Source: Bacillota bacterium (GTDB taxonomy: Bacteria > Bacillota > Sulfobacillia > Sulfobacillales > Sulfobacillaceae). Taken from it: 64,000 nt of DNA. Both the position numbers and the translations under genes were made by a program. Position 1 is the first letter of the stretch, and each line of letters begins with the position of its first letter. Below are positions 26,402 through 35,305 of this stretch, in pieces. The stretch covers positions 1 through 64,000 of the forward strand of contig JAIMBD010000014.1 of NCBI GenBank assembly GCA_023511625.1, written 5' to 3'. Below the pieces are notes generated by a model. It did not search any database and was not told the DNA's origin. It saw nothing but the letters and a program-made list of their open reading frames with translations.

Positions 26402-27079
26402 TCAGGGTTTCGGAGGCACCTGCCGCACGCCTGCCATGGCCCCCTCCGACCGTCGCGCCAAGGGGTAATAGGGCGTATCATGGCCGGGATCGACCAGTTC
26501 CCGGTACTTGTCGAGGACGCGTTTGAGATCCTCCCACGCCTCCCGCTTCCAAGCAGGGTTGCGGAGCAACGCCGCCGGGTGATAAGTCGGCATGAGCCAA
26601 CGCCCGTCGCGCTCAAACCATTGCCCGCGCACCCGAGTGATGCGGGCCGCCGGATCGATCAACGTCTGTACGGCGGTGGCCCCGAGCAGGACGATGATCA
26701 CCGGATTGATAATCCGCAATTGGGCCAAGAGATTAGGGCGGCACTGCTCGCGCTCTTCTTCGGTGGGGATCCGGTTTTGCGGCGGACGGCACTTGACTAC
26801 ATTAAGGATGTACACATCGCGGAACCGTTCAAATCCCATCGCCGCGAGCATCTGGTCTAAGAGGCGGCCTGCCGCCCCGACAAACGGGCGCAGGAGCCGG
26901 TCTTCCTCTGCCCCTGGTCCTTCCCCGCAAAAGACCACCCGCGCCGCAGGCGAACCCTCCCCGAATACCACGCCGTGCGCCCCTGCGCGAAGCTCGCAAC
27001 GGCGACACATCCTGACGACGCTCGCCAACTCGTCCAGCGTCTGACAGCGCTCAAGCGCCTGAAGGCTCCACTCAGTCAA
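26402..27079 (-). CDS. Uracil-DNA glycosylase, family 4 (Fe-S type)
   Basis: 225 residues from a TTG start. It removes uracil from DNA at the first step of base excision repair. Family 4 hallmarks are the four cluster cysteines (CRRC near the N-terminus, then VVKCRPPQNR and EQCRPN about 15 apart), motif 1 GEGPGAEEDRLLRPFVG and motif 2 YHPAALLRNP with catalytic-region His. The open frame reaches 27223, but the extra 48 residues are Arg/Gly-rich and unlike the family. AAAAGGGGG about 7 bases before TTG 27079 and the normal family length (about 200) favour the shorter form. The last 25 residues are an unusual basic tail. Confidence 0.88.
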   Translation of the reverse strand: MTEWSLQALERCQTLDELASVVRMCRRCELRAGAHGVVFGEGSPAARVVFCGEGPGAEEDRLLRPFVGAAGRLLDQMLAAMGFERFRDVYILNVVKCRPPQNRIPTEEEREQCRPNLLAQLRIINPVIIVLLGATAVQTLIDPAARITRVRGQWFERDGRWLMPTYHPAALLRNPAWKREAWEDLKRVLDKYRELVDPGHDTPYYPLARRSEGAMAGVRQVPPKP

Positions 27080-27327
27080 GGCTCGGCCCCCTTTTCCGCG
27101 CTCCGTCCCGCGTCGGCCCTTTTTCTGGCATCGTACCCCAAAAGAATTGGCCCGTGCATCCCCAGCCGGACCCCAACACCGCTTTTCGGAGCCGGTTTTG
27201 GAGCATCCGCGTGGTGCGCGCATAACGTGTGGGCAGAAGGCGGTCGAGGGTCGCTCTCGGTTGGCGCCGACAGTCCTCGCCGCCTAGAATGTCACGATCC
27301 CAGGACGCGAAATGGGGGAGAACAGCC

Positions 27328-28191
27328 ATGCCTTGGGGCATTGCGTTGAGCGGCGGGGGACTTTTAGGGGCGGCGCATCTCGGAGTTTGGCGAGCTCTTG
27401 AACAGTGGGGACTGGAGCCAGGATACTGGAGCGGGACCTCTGCCGGTGGCTTGGTCGCAGCGGCGTGGGCCTCTGGGGTCTCGTGGGTGTCGGTCGAACG
27501 GTTCGGGCAGGCCGTGGCCATGCATCCCCGCCGGTATTTCACCATACCCTGGCGCCGAATCCTGGCCTCGCTGACCGGCCGTCGCGAGCCGCCGTTCAAC
27601 GGCCTGCTGGAGCCCGAGCCGTTTCTCGCGGACTTCCTGGCTTTGATTCCGGCCCAAACGCTCGATGAAGTACCCGGTCCCTTGGCCCTGACCGCCGTAG
27701 ACATCGCTCAACTGCAGGCCGTGGGTTTCGTCAACCGTGCGGTGGCTGCTCCGCCGCGCTGGCGCATTGAGCCCGAGCGCTCGCTGAAGATAGCGCTCCG
27801 GGCCACGATTGCCACTCCAGCCGCCTTCTTGCCCCTCGCTGTGGGTCCGCACCTGTACATCGACGGCGGCGCCGCCGACACCCTGCCCATCGATTGGGCT
27901 GCGGCCTTGGGCGCCGACCGCGTGCTGGCCATCGACGTCACTCCCGCCCGCTCCCTCTCCCCCAATCGCATTGGCCTCGCCTCTCTCATCGGGCGCACGG
28001 AACACTTCATGACGGCCAATCTCTCCTATCTTCGAGAGCCGCCGGGTTTACCGCTGCTGGTGTTGCGCATCCCCACGGAGCATATCGGAGCCATCGAATT
28101 TTCGGCCTACGACCAGTTGGTGGCATTAGGCTATCAGGCCATGCACGATCACCAGGAAACGGTGGAGCGTTTTCTGCTGAGCACCCCCTGA
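27328..28191 (+). CDS. Patatin-like phospholipase
   Basis: 287 residues. A Ser-Asp dyad lipolytic enzyme of the RssA/YlbK type. The glycine-rich oxyanion motif SGGGLLGAAHLG is at 8-19, nucleophile Ser38 in GTSAG, and Asp179 in the DGG motif (LYIDGGAAD). ATG 27328 is chosen because the patatin fold begins right there and GGGGGAGA precedes it; the upstream extension is Arg-rich. There is no signal peptide or membrane helix, so it acts in the cytoplasm, probably on phospholipids or acyl esters. Confidence 0.88.
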   Translation: MPWGIALSGGGLLGAAHLGVWRALEQWGLEPGYWSGTSAGGLVAAAWASGVSWVSVERFGQAVAMHPRRYFTIPWRRILASLTGRREPPFNGLLEPEPFLADFLALIPAQTLDEVPGPLALTAVDIAQLQAVGFVNRAVAAPPRWRIEPERSLKIALRATIATPAAFLPLAVGPHLYIDGGAADTLPIDWAAALGADRVLAIDVTPARSLSPNRIGLASLIGRTEHFMTANLSYLREPPGLPLLVLRIPTEHIGAIEFSAYDQLVALGYQAMHDHQETVERFLLSTP

Positions 28192-28973
28192 CGGCCCGTG
28201 GTTCTTCACGGCACCTGCAACGGTTCATCCCACTTCAGTAGATTGCGTGCTAGCTCTGCCCGCAGGGGCGAAACGGTGTCATCTCCGAGGCCAATCCCGT
28301 CGCGTCGCGCCGATTCAGATGTGGCCGGACGGGTGGTTCACGCGGTCAAGATCAGGACCGGTAGATTTTCCGCGGCGTTGAAGCTCCCCTCGCAAAAGGC
28401 GCCGCACGCCGGCCACTGCCGCGCGCGCAGCCCTAAAAGCAACGACTGCAAAATGGCCTCAAAGGCCGAACAGGCCTTGCGGCTCAGCAAAATCTGCACT
28501 GGAAAGTAGGACCCGTACCCCAAGCACCAAACGCCCAGCATCCTCCGGCACGCGCCCCTACCGTGGCTCGCAACAGCCACGGCCGGTCTTCGGGTTTCCA
28601 ACCTACCCCCTCAGCTGCTCTGCCACTGGCGGCGGCGCTGGCGCCACGACGCCTCTCCAGTAGGCACGAACCCCGGATCTGCTCCCGACCGCCCGCTTTC
28701 CCGATCCCAGTGGTCAAGAGGCCCTACCGACAACCACCCGATGGCGAGGCACTGCAATCGGGGCCAGGCTTTCTATCCCAAGGAGCCCCTCCTGCAGTCG
28801 GACACGCCCCAGTCATGCCGATAGGCCGCCCTCCCACCACCCGGATGACGCCCACCAGATCCCGGCCGTCTCGATTCCCTTTTACCCTAACCGCAGAAAA
28901 ATCTGACATATGACCTCCCTTTCGGCGTGGGAAAGGTGGCGCTGCCCTGCTCCCCCGAATCCCGCGCCCTGAC
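28192..28973. other. Non-coding stretch before the secretion operon end
   Basis: About 780 bases. On the minus strand a frame of roughly 67 codons (28541 to 28338) is protein-like, with SYFPVQILLSRKACSAFEAI and two Cys close to its end, but GGAGG abuts the ATG directly and I recognise nothing. No terminator with a T-tract was found for the minus-strand operon that ends at 28974. Confidence 0.35.
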
Positions 28974-29588
28974 CTAAATACGGCGCCATGCCTGCACCAT
29001 CCCGAGGACTAGCGGAGCTGCGGCCACGGCCACGAGATTAAACAGGAGAACAGCCGGGACCATGGTCAGGAAAAGAGGCATCCGCTCTCCGCGCACGGCA
29101 ATTTCCCACCCGCCTGCGCGCGAAAACTCGTCGGCCTGCGCCCCCACCGTCTCGGGCGTCACCCCGTGCCGGTGCGCGTGCCACAACGTGGCCAGCACCA
29201 CCTCCGCCTCCACGCTGCGCCACGTGGCCGAAAGGCGTCCCCGAACTTGCGGCCATTCCTCCCCCGCCATGATGGCCCAAAGCGCCTCCTCCAGTTCTCG
29301 GCGGACGGTCGGCACGGCAAGCCAGGCCCCCTCCACTGCTTGCCACAGGGTCAAGCCGGCGCTGAGCTCAAGCGCGATGAGGTGCCAAAACCGGATCAGG
29401 TCATCGTGCCAGTGGGCGGGTTCCCGGCGCCACCGACTGGCTCCGGTCCACCCTCCGAGCGCGGCCAAGACCAAAAGGCCGATCACCGGACGGTGGATCA
29501 CAGCGCCCCCTATCGCGCCCATCCCAAGCCACGCCCAAAGCGGGAGACTCTGCCCGCCGCTGGCCCTTACTCCTTTGCCTGCGCGCAT
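28974..29588 (-). CDS. TadC-like inner membrane platform protein (T2SSF domain)
   Basis: 204 residues from ATG 29588. Two hydrophobic segments at the N-terminus (WAWLGMGAIGGAVI, GLLVLAALGG), a cytoplasmic T2SSF-type domain with FWHLIALELSAGLTLWQAVE and HAHRHGVTPETVGAQADEF, and a C-terminal membrane helix (PLFLTMVPAVLLFNLVAVAAAPLVL). T2SSF proteins form the inner-membrane platform of type II secretion systems and type IV/Tad pili, turned by the ATPase. It is last in the operon, after TadB. Its frame is open far upstream only because of the TadB frameshift; the Met after GGGAAAGAG is the natural start. Confidence 0.7.
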   Translation of the reverse strand: MRAGKGVRASGGQSLPLWAWLGMGAIGGAVIHRPVIGLLVLAALGGWTGASRWRREPAHWHDDLIRFWHLIALELSAGLTLWQAVEGAWLAVPTVRRELEEALWAIMAGEEWPQVRGRLSATWRSVEAEVVLATLWHAHRHGVTPETVGAQADEFSRAGGWEIAVRGERMPLFLTMVPAVLLFNLVAVAAAPLVLGMVQAWRRI

Positions 29589-30308
29589 CGACACTCTTTC
29601 CCAGCTCCCGCCGTGCGGGCGATGTGATGAGCCAGCCCGCCCAATGCCAAAGCCGTCGAGATCCCTACCCCCGTCACCACTGCGCGCCCTCCCTGGCTGC
29701 CGACCAGGGTATGATAGAAAGAACATCGGGGCCAGTGCGCGAAAACCGAAGAGCAAGAGCGGAGAGGCGACGGACAAAGCCATCGCCGTCGATCGCGTCC
29801 CGGCCTCTAACACCCGCCGGCGTTCGCGGTGCCACCGCTCTTGCTCCAACAGGCTCAGTGCCCGTTCCACCACCCTAGCGAGATTGCCCCCATGCCGTTC
29901 TGCCACCGGTGCCAAGTCGGCGACCAGTCCCAACGCTGGCACCGGCCACTGCCGCGCTACGGCTAAAAGCGCCGCCGTCGGCGTCTCCCAGTGCCCGATG
30001 GCTAAATCCGACCCGCTGATGGCCTCTTCTACCGCCCGCGCCGGAGGATGCAGACGGAGAAGGTGACCGAGGCGACGCAAGAACCCATCAGCCAGTGCTT
30101 CCCGTTCTAACGTGCGCCGCTCCACAGCCAGCGCTTGCGCTACAAGGCCGATCCCTACGGCGATGGACCCCCACAGTACTCCCACTGCCCGACCGCCCCA
30201 AATCAGGCCGAGGGGATAGCCTAAGGCGGTCCACCACGGCAGTGCGCCCGAGCCGATCCCGACGCCGAAAAACCCAAACCAGGCTGCCGTCTCAGGTACC
30301 CACGTCAC
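29567..30308 (-). CDS. TadB-like inner membrane platform protein, with an apparent +1 frameshift
   Basis: About 246 residues if one base is removed near 29713-29719. The first part (ETAAWFGFFGVGIGSG, then VERRTLEREALADGFLRRLGHL, ERHGGNLARVVERAL) is a T2SSF domain with membrane helices, ending in SPLLLFGFRALAPMFF. At that point the frame turns into Arg/Gly-rich sequence, while the +1 frame continues as LVGSQGGRAVVTGVGIST, a plausible last helix, and stops at TAA 29567. GTG 30308 overlaps the CpaF stop as GTGA and has AAGGAGG 7 bases upstream. As sequenced, TadB and TadC read as one 444-residue frame. It could be a sequencing error, a real fusion or programmed slippage. Confidence 0.65.
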
Positions 30309-31498
30309 GATGTCGCCTCCTTCGGGCCATTCCAGCGCCACACGAGTTCGAGCCCCTCCCGGTGTACCCGCTCCACTGTCGAAACTCTTCGGCTGCCGGT
30401 GGGTAGTCGCTCCAAAAACACCAGGGCATCGATGGTTTCCGTAATCTGGCCCAACATCTCGGCAAACCCAAAGCCCCGAGCTCGGCGCAACGCCAAACGC
30501 GCCAGCCGGTGCAGCACAGCCCATCCTCCACTGCGGCTGTGAATAGTCGCCATGGACCCCGATTGGCCGGTGGCCATCGCTTCCAACAGGTCAAAGGCTT
30601 CTTCCCCGCGCACCTCGCCCACGATGATGCGGTCCGGTCGCATGCGCAAGGCTTGGACGATCAGCTCGTGCAACCCTAAAGCGCCATCAGCTTTGAGGCT
30701 GACCACGTTCGGGCGGTCCAGAGCGAGTTCTCGCACGTCTTCGATCACCACCACGCGCTCGTCGGCCGGCACCACCGCCCCCAACATGCGCAACAGGCTG
30801 GTTTTCCCCGCTCCAGCTCCGCCGGCCACCAGGAGATTGAGGCGCTGCGCCACCAATTGACGCAGGATTTCCCACCCCCGGGCATCGAATGTCCCCTGGG
30901 CCATGGCCTCTTCCGGTCCCAACCGGCGTTGCCGGCGGCGGCGCACGGTGATGGACGGCACGGCCGCCACCGGCGGAAGCACGCAGTGAATCCGCGAGCC
31001 ATCGGCCAACTCGGCGTCGGCCACCGGATGTTCGCTGTTGAGCACCGTTCCTGCCCGCGCGACAAGTCGTTGCGCCAGCGCCAGCAGGTCATCTTCATCG
31101 CCGAGGTCGAGTTGCGCGCGCACCATCCGGCCGCCCCGCACACAGTAGATGTCTTCTGGTCCGTTGATAAATAGATCCTCCACGTCCTCGTCGAGCAGCA
31201 GTTGGTCGAGCGGGCCCATTCCGGCTATTCGGTTGACCAAGGCGCGCCGAAACCACCCCACCCAATCCCGAGCCACCGTAGGGTCTTCTCGCACCACCTC
31301 CTCTGCCACCGCCTCCAGCCGGCGCAGTCGCTCTCGGGTCCACACCAAGTGCGCAACCGCCTCGGGGTCTCGGGCACGGAGGCGCTGTTCCCACCGCTCG
31401 AGCCGCTCCGACAGCAAGGGCGCCTCAGGCTTGGGCGGCACCACCCCTGGTTGCCACCCTACGTCTTCCGCACCCTGCGTCCAATGAATTTCCACCAT
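30305..31498 (-). CDS. CpaF/TadA-type secretion ATPase (VirB11 superfamily)
   Basis: 397 residues. A hexameric ATPase of the PilT/VirB11/TadA family. N-terminal domain with VNRIAGMGPLDQLLLDEDVEDLFINGPEDIY, the classical CpaF signature. Walker A GGAGAGKT at 226-233, Asp box VVVIEDVRELAL, Walker B-like RIIVGEVRGEEAFDLL, and the His box ATGQSGSMATIHSRS. It powers pilus assembly or secretion from the cytoplasmic face. GGAGG lies 6 bases before the ATG. It overlaps the TadZ-like gene by 40 bases at its start and TadB by GTGA at its end. Confidence 0.9.
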   Translation of the reverse strand: MVEIHWTQGAEDVGWQPGVVPPKPEAPLLSERLERWEQRLRARDPEAVAHLVWTRERLRRLEAVAEEVVREDPTVARDWVGWFRRALVNRIAGMGPLDQLLLDEDVEDLFINGPEDIYCVRGGRMVRAQLDLGDEDDLLALAQRLVARAGTVLNSEHPVADAELADGSRIHCVLPPVAAVPSITVRRRRQRRLGPEEAMAQGTFDARGWEILRQLVAQRLNLLVAGGAGAGKTSLLRMLGAVVPADERVVVIEDVRELALDRPNVVSLKADGALGLHELIVQALRMRPDRIIVGEVRGEEAFDLLEAMATGQSGSMATIHSRSGGWAVLHRLARLALRRARGFGFAEMLGQITETIDALVFLERLPTGSRRVSTVERVHREGLELVWRWNGPKEATS

Positions 31499-32502
31499 CC
31501 CATCCTCCCCTCTCTTCTGGGCCCGTGCCCCAGCACCTGGGCCGATGGGGCAGCCACTCGGTCCTCCCGCGGCGACTGAACTCTTTCCGCGGAACCCTCA
31601 GGACCCGGCCATGACCGCAACGACACCGGTTCTTCCCGAACCCAGCGCGGGGCCCCGTCGGTCCGGACCACCGCTGCGATAGTCAACCGCGGGCCCACGT
31701 CGCGCAACCAAGCCACCACCGCCAGCCACTCGTCGCGACTCAGGGCCTCTACACCCAAAACCCACACCTCCTCGATGACGGCCAGGGTCGGAAGCCATAG
31801 CGGAGAGCGTAGGTCGGCCCCGAAGTCGAAGGCCGTCCAAGCCGTACGCCGCGTCACCCGAGTCAAGGCCTGAGCTTCTGGAGAAGCTGTAACCCCGAGC
31901 CACGGGGCCGGCGCAGGGCAGATGTAGCCCCAAGGCACCCGCCGCAGCCACAGATGCTCGCCGGCCGTAGGCGCCCACCGGCTGCGACCGGGAACCAGAT
32001 GGCGCGTCACCTGGGGATCCGCCCAGGCAAAATCGGCGATGGCCCCGAGCCCGTGTTCCGCCCGCGCGCGCTCAGCCACCCAGGTCCAAAACCGCGTCCG
32101 CGGATAGGCGCCGTCGGGGGTGTAGACTGCCCAGCGCCGCGGCAAGGGGTCGGCGGCCTCTGGGGTCACGATGTGATTCAACCAGGTTTCCAACCGGTCC
32201 GGTCCCACCGGTCCTACCCACAGCGCCACATCCGCCCGCACCGGTTCCAACGCCGCCCGCCAAGTCGCCGCCTCCTCCGCACCCACCCACACCACCCATT
32301 CTCCCGGCCACTCTAAAAGGCGTTCCGCCACCTGCTCCGGCGGGGGCAAACCAGGCAGGCGGCTACCCAAAAAGACCCCCTGGGCTTCGCCTAGACGGTC
32401 AAGCAGATCTTCCCAGGTGAAGGCCACCGACGCCACAGGTCCTGCGTAGCGCTCCTGAACCCACGCCTCGATACCGGGATGGCCGCTGGCCACCACTTTC
32501 AT
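31459..32502 (-). CDS. TadZ/CpaE-like protein with a degenerate P-loop
   Basis: 347 residues, not recognisable at first sight. The first 115 residues look like a receiver-type fold (MKVVASG, VFLGSRLPGLPPPEQV, WVVWVG). Then RWAVYTPDGAYPRTRFWTWV aligns in position with the ParA-type Walker A of TadZ/CpaE (usual form S-P-K-G-G-x-G-K-T), but the glycines and lysine are lost. The later TAWTAFDFGADLRSPLWL fits the D-L-P Walker region. The gene position between CpaB and CpaF is exactly that of TadZ/CpaE in Tad loci, which localise the machine to a cell pole. Assignment rests on position and weak pattern. ATG overlaps the CpaB stop as ATGA. Confidence 0.5.
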   Translation of the reverse strand: MKVVASGHPGIEAWVQERYAGPVASVAFTWEDLLDRLGEAQGVFLGSRLPGLPPPEQVAERLLEWPGEWVVWVGAEEAATWRAALEPVRADVALWVGPVGPDRLETWLNHIVTPEAADPLPRRWAVYTPDGAYPRTRFWTWVAERARAEHGLGAIADFAWADPQVTRHLVPGRSRWAPTAGEHLWLRRVPWGYICPAPAPWLGVTASPEAQALTRVTRRTAWTAFDFGADLRSPLWLPTLAVIEEVWVLGVEALSRDEWLAVVAWLRDVGPRLTIAAVVRTDGAPRWVREEPVSLRSWPGPEGSAERVQSPREDRVAAPSAQVLGHGPRREGRMGWWKFIGRRVRKT

Positions 32503-33044
32503 GGACCCGCCCCCACCAGCGCCACCGACCCTTTCAGGCGAGCCACTTCATACGCCAAGGCGGAAGCCGGAGGCATCGCCACCGTTACGGTGCCAGGACC
32601 GGACACCAGGGACGACGTCGCTCCCGCCGAGACCGCCAATACCGGGACTGGACCCGACCTCCACACCAACCCGTTTGCGGACACCACCAACACCTCCACC
32701 CATCCCCCCACCGTGGCCACGCTCGTGTCAGCTTCGGCATTGGGCACCACCGCCACCAGCACTTGATGCGCAATCGGCGGGCGGGTGCTAACCAAGGCGG
32801 TAGTGAGGACCTCGCCGGGGATCAGGTTCTGGGTTGCCCACCAGGGGCCTGATCCCGGCAACGGGGGCGGAGCGACCTGTCGTCGGACCGCCGAACCCAC
32901 GCGTTGCCCGGCCGCCACCGGCCGCGTCACCACCACCACCGCAGCCGGGTGGGCCTGCCAAGTCGGAATACTGGCTCCCACATAACCGGCAGCTGCCGCC
33001 GCCAGCGCCCCGACGGGCCACGGCAACCGCCCCCACCCCTTCAT
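32499..33044 (-). CDS. CpaB/RcpC-like SAF-domain protein
   Basis: 181 residues from ATG 33044. A short cytoplasmic start is followed by a membrane helix (LPWPVGALAAAAAGYVGAS), then an extracytoplasmic SAF/CpaB-type beta domain: VVVVTRPVAAGQRVGSAV, WWATQNLIPGEVLTTALVS and a C-terminal half resembling the RcpC/CpaB domain. In Tad systems CpaB links the inner machine to the envelope. The frame is open upstream but overlaps VirB4 there; ATGA overlap with the VirB4 stop sets the start. Confidence 0.7.
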   Translation of the reverse strand: MKGWGRLPWPVGALAAAAAGYVGASIPTWQAHPAAVVVVTRPVAAGQRVGSAVRRQVAPPPLPGSGPWWATQNLIPGEVLTTALVSTRPPIAHQVLVAVVPNAEADTSVATVGGWVEVLVVSANGLVWRSGPVPVLAVSAGATSSLVSGPGTVTVAMPPASALAYEVARLKGSVALVGAGP

Positions 33045-34678
33045 GGCCCGACCTCTTCCCCGTTTACAATGCGGGCCTCCCCCGGCGCTGCCCACACCTT
33101 CAGGCGCACATGTTGGTCGCCTGCCACCAAAATCCCCTCTCCGGGGCCGGCAGCATGGAGGTATTCCAGCTCGCCCTCGTGGAGCTTCAGTGCCGCCGCC
33201 AGCTGCGCAAGTCCTTCGGCGTGCTGCCGCAACAGCACCACCAACGGTGCGTTGCGCAGGCAGACCTCGGCCGCCGCACTGCGCACAAAATCGCCGAAGT
33301 CTTGGGTCAAGAGCGACAGGGCCGTGTTCCACTTGCGAGCGCGGCGAAACAGCTCTTCTAAGTACGGCGCGGTCTCTGGCTGGTTGAGCAGGTGCCACGC
33401 CTCATCGAAAATCACCAGCCGGCGCCGACCGCGCTGGGTTTGCCGGGCCAACATCTCGGCCAAAGCCAGGTAGACAGCTCCTCGATCCCCTGGCGGTACG
33501 GCATGCAGGTCGTACACCGCAAACGGTGGCGTTCCCCCTAAGGCGCGAGCACCCACCAATCGCCGCCATTTCGCCTGAGCCACCGCCATCAGTTCCGCCG
33601 CCTCGGCATCCCGCTCGGCCAGCTCTGCCTGCACCGCTGGAAACCGTGCGGTTTCGCAGGGCCGGTACGGCGTATCCTCGAGGGCCAAGATGCGCCACGC
33701 CGCGCGCACCCAAGCCCGTTCGTGCCGCTCATCGAAGCCGCGCACCAAACGGCGGCACAAGCGCCCGATGAAGTCCACCTGCCATTCCCACTCCTCCTCC
33801 AGGGAAAACGGGTCGAAATCCAGTCCATTCTGACTCTCACCCACCGTCACGACCGTCGCTCCCATCTTGGCCAAGCTCCGATACTCGCCTTCGGGATCGA
33901 CCACCGCCACCTCCCAGCCGCGAAACCGCGAACGGATGGCGTCGAGTTTAGCCCAGTAGCTCTTCCCGGCCCCCGACCATCCGATGGTGACCGAATGCGG
34001 CGATGGGTAACGGAAGCGGTCGACCACCAACAGGGAGCGGGTGGCAGGGTTAATCCCCCAGATCTGGCCCTCAGGGTCGGCCAGATCTTGACTGGCCAGG
34101 GGAAACAGCGTGGACCAGGCCTGACTATCCATCTCCCGTCCCCGGCCGACGTCGCCGAGCGGCAGCAACCGGCGAAACCCCGCCAGCTGTTGAAAGCGCA
34201 GGCGGCGAATAACCAACAACATACTTTGCGTAATTCCCTCCAACAGCTCGGTAGCCCGCTCCAATTCCTCGCGACTCTCTGCCCACAGTCCGAGGTAAAG
34301 CCCTACCTCCAACATCCGCGTGTCTCCCCGCGCCAACGCGCGCCGCAACCGTTCTGCATCCTCGATCGCCGTCTCCTGGTGCGGGTTGGTCAGCCGTCCC
34401 AATCGTTGATTCGCCGCCTCCGATCCCCGTTGCCAGGTCAGTCGGCGATTGAGATCAGCCATGGCCGTCCCTGGCGGCAACGGCTGGGTGTACAGCGCCA
34501 ACACCAACGGTCGGGGAAACTCCAGCAGGGGCAACAGCCACCCCGGCGTAACCTGGCGGGGATAACCGATCGCCACGAATCCTCGAAACCAGCGCGTGCC
34601 CACTTCGAGTTCGCCGGCATGCACCCGAACCGCGTCGGGATACAAGAGGTCGAGGTCGGCAGCCGGGATTTGGTTCAT
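33041..34678 (-). CDS. VirB4/TraC-type ATPase of a type IV secretion system
   Basis: 545 residues from ATG 34678, which overlaps the preceding stop as ATGA. A middle VirB4 region (LEGITQSMLLVIRRLRFQQ, FPLASQDL, GINPATRSLLVVDRFRYPSPHSV) is followed by Walker A GWSGAGKS at 233-240, VVDPEGEYRSLAKMGATVV, Walker B LVIFDEAW at 421-428 and the conserved NTALSLLTQDFGDF. VirB4 ATPases energise substrate transfer and pilin extraction in type IV secretion. The N-terminal VirB4 domain is encoded by the separate gene just upstream. Co-occurrence with CpaB and CpaF is unusual. Confidence 0.85.
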   Translation of the reverse strand: MNQIPAADLDLLYPDAVRVHAGELEVGTRWFRGFVAIGYPRQVTPGWLLPLLEFPRPLVLALYTQPLPPGTAMADLNRRLTWQRGSEAANQRLGRLTNPHQETAIEDAERLRRALARGDTRMLEVGLYLGLWAESREELERATELLEGITQSMLLVIRRLRFQQLAGFRRLLPLGDVGRGREMDSQAWSTLFPLASQDLADPEGQIWGINPATRSLLVVDRFRYPSPHSVTIGWSGAGKSYWAKLDAIRSRFRGWEVAVVDPEGEYRSLAKMGATVVTVGESQNGLDFDPFSLEEEWEWQVDFIGRLCRRLVRGFDERHERAWVRAAWRILALEDTPYRPCETARFPAVQAELAERDAEAAELMAVAQAKWRRLVGARALGGTPPFAVYDLHAVPPGDRGAVYLALAEMLARQTQRGRRRLVIFDEAWHLLNQPETAPYLEELFRRARKWNTALSLLTQDFGDFVRSAAAEVCLRNAPLVVLLRQHAEGLAQLAAALKLHEGELEYLHAAGPGEGILVAGDQHVRLKVWAAPGEARIVNGEEVGP

Positions 34679-35265
34679 TCCCACGCCCATCGCACCCCGC
34701 GGGGCAGCTCGCGCCCGCCCCCGAGACAGGCATAGAGAAATCGGAACAATTCCTCCCCTTCTAGTCGCCGCACCCGCACTCCCAGACCTCTTAGGCCTTG
34801 ATCGACCAACTCCTGCCGGCGCGCAAGCACCCGTTCGGCCTCTTCCCACAGGACCTCGCCACGCCTAAGCGGACGAGACCGGCTGTCAGTTCCCTGCCAC
34901 GAAAGGACCAGGAAAAAGCGGCGCCGAAGCAGGCTGCGCACGGCCGCCACCTCGCGCACAAATTCGAGGTACTCGGCCAACGAAGGCCTTAGATGCGCCT
35001 CGACCTCCTCTTCGCGCCGCTTTAATTCCCCCACGTATTCGTCCACGCGCAGGTGGTCGGTGTGAACCAACACCTGCACGGGAAACTCGAGCCCATTGAG
35101 AAAGGCCGCGTATTGGGCAACCATCCGCTCCTGGTCGCGGGCCGACTTCAGGCCGAAATTGACCGGCCACGCCTCCAACACGGCAGTGAACCGATCGCGG
35201 TCCACAAGGCACAGCCCTCCGCCGATCGCGCGAATGGGGAAAATGGTGCGCATCGCGTTCCCCAT
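34675..35265 (-). CDS. Separate N-terminal domain of VirB4 (TraC N-terminal type)
   Basis: 196 residues. IGGGLCLVDRDRFTAVLEAW followed by PVNFGLKSARDQERMVAQYA and FLNGLEFPVQVLVHTDHLRV matches the N-terminal region of TraC/VirB4-like ATPases, where the pattern 'NF-x-L-K-S-x-x-E-Q ... F-L-N-S-L-D-F-P-x-Q' is typical. The second half (EELKRREEEVEAHL, FVREVAAVRSLLRRRFF) is also part of that domain and suggests a helical, coiled-coil-like segment. It lacks the ATPase motors, which follow in the next gene with ATGA overlap. So VirB4 is made as two coupled polypeptides. Confidence 0.7.
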   Translation of the reverse strand: MGNAMRTIFPIRAIGGGLCLVDRDRFTAVLEAWPVNFGLKSARDQERMVAQYAAFLNGLEFPVQVLVHTDHLRVDEYVGELKRREEEVEAHLRPSLAEYLEFVREVAAVRSLLRRRFFLVLSWQGTDSRSRPLRRGEVLWEEAERVLARRQELVDQGLRGLGVRVRRLEGEELFRFLYACLGGGRELPRGVRWAWE

Positions 35266-35305
35266 GGTGCACCTCCTGCATTGAAACCTCTTTCCTGCCC
35301 CCTGT

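Noticed and set aside
28338-28541. Possible 67-codon gene on the minus strand
   Set aside because: Ribosome site abuts the ATG, no recognised family, and the region is otherwise non-coding.
28974-30308. A genuine TadB-TadC fusion protein
   Set aside because: The joint is Arg/Gly-rich while the +1 frame supplies the missing helix and stop, so two genes with a frameshift is the simpler reading; not fully excluded.
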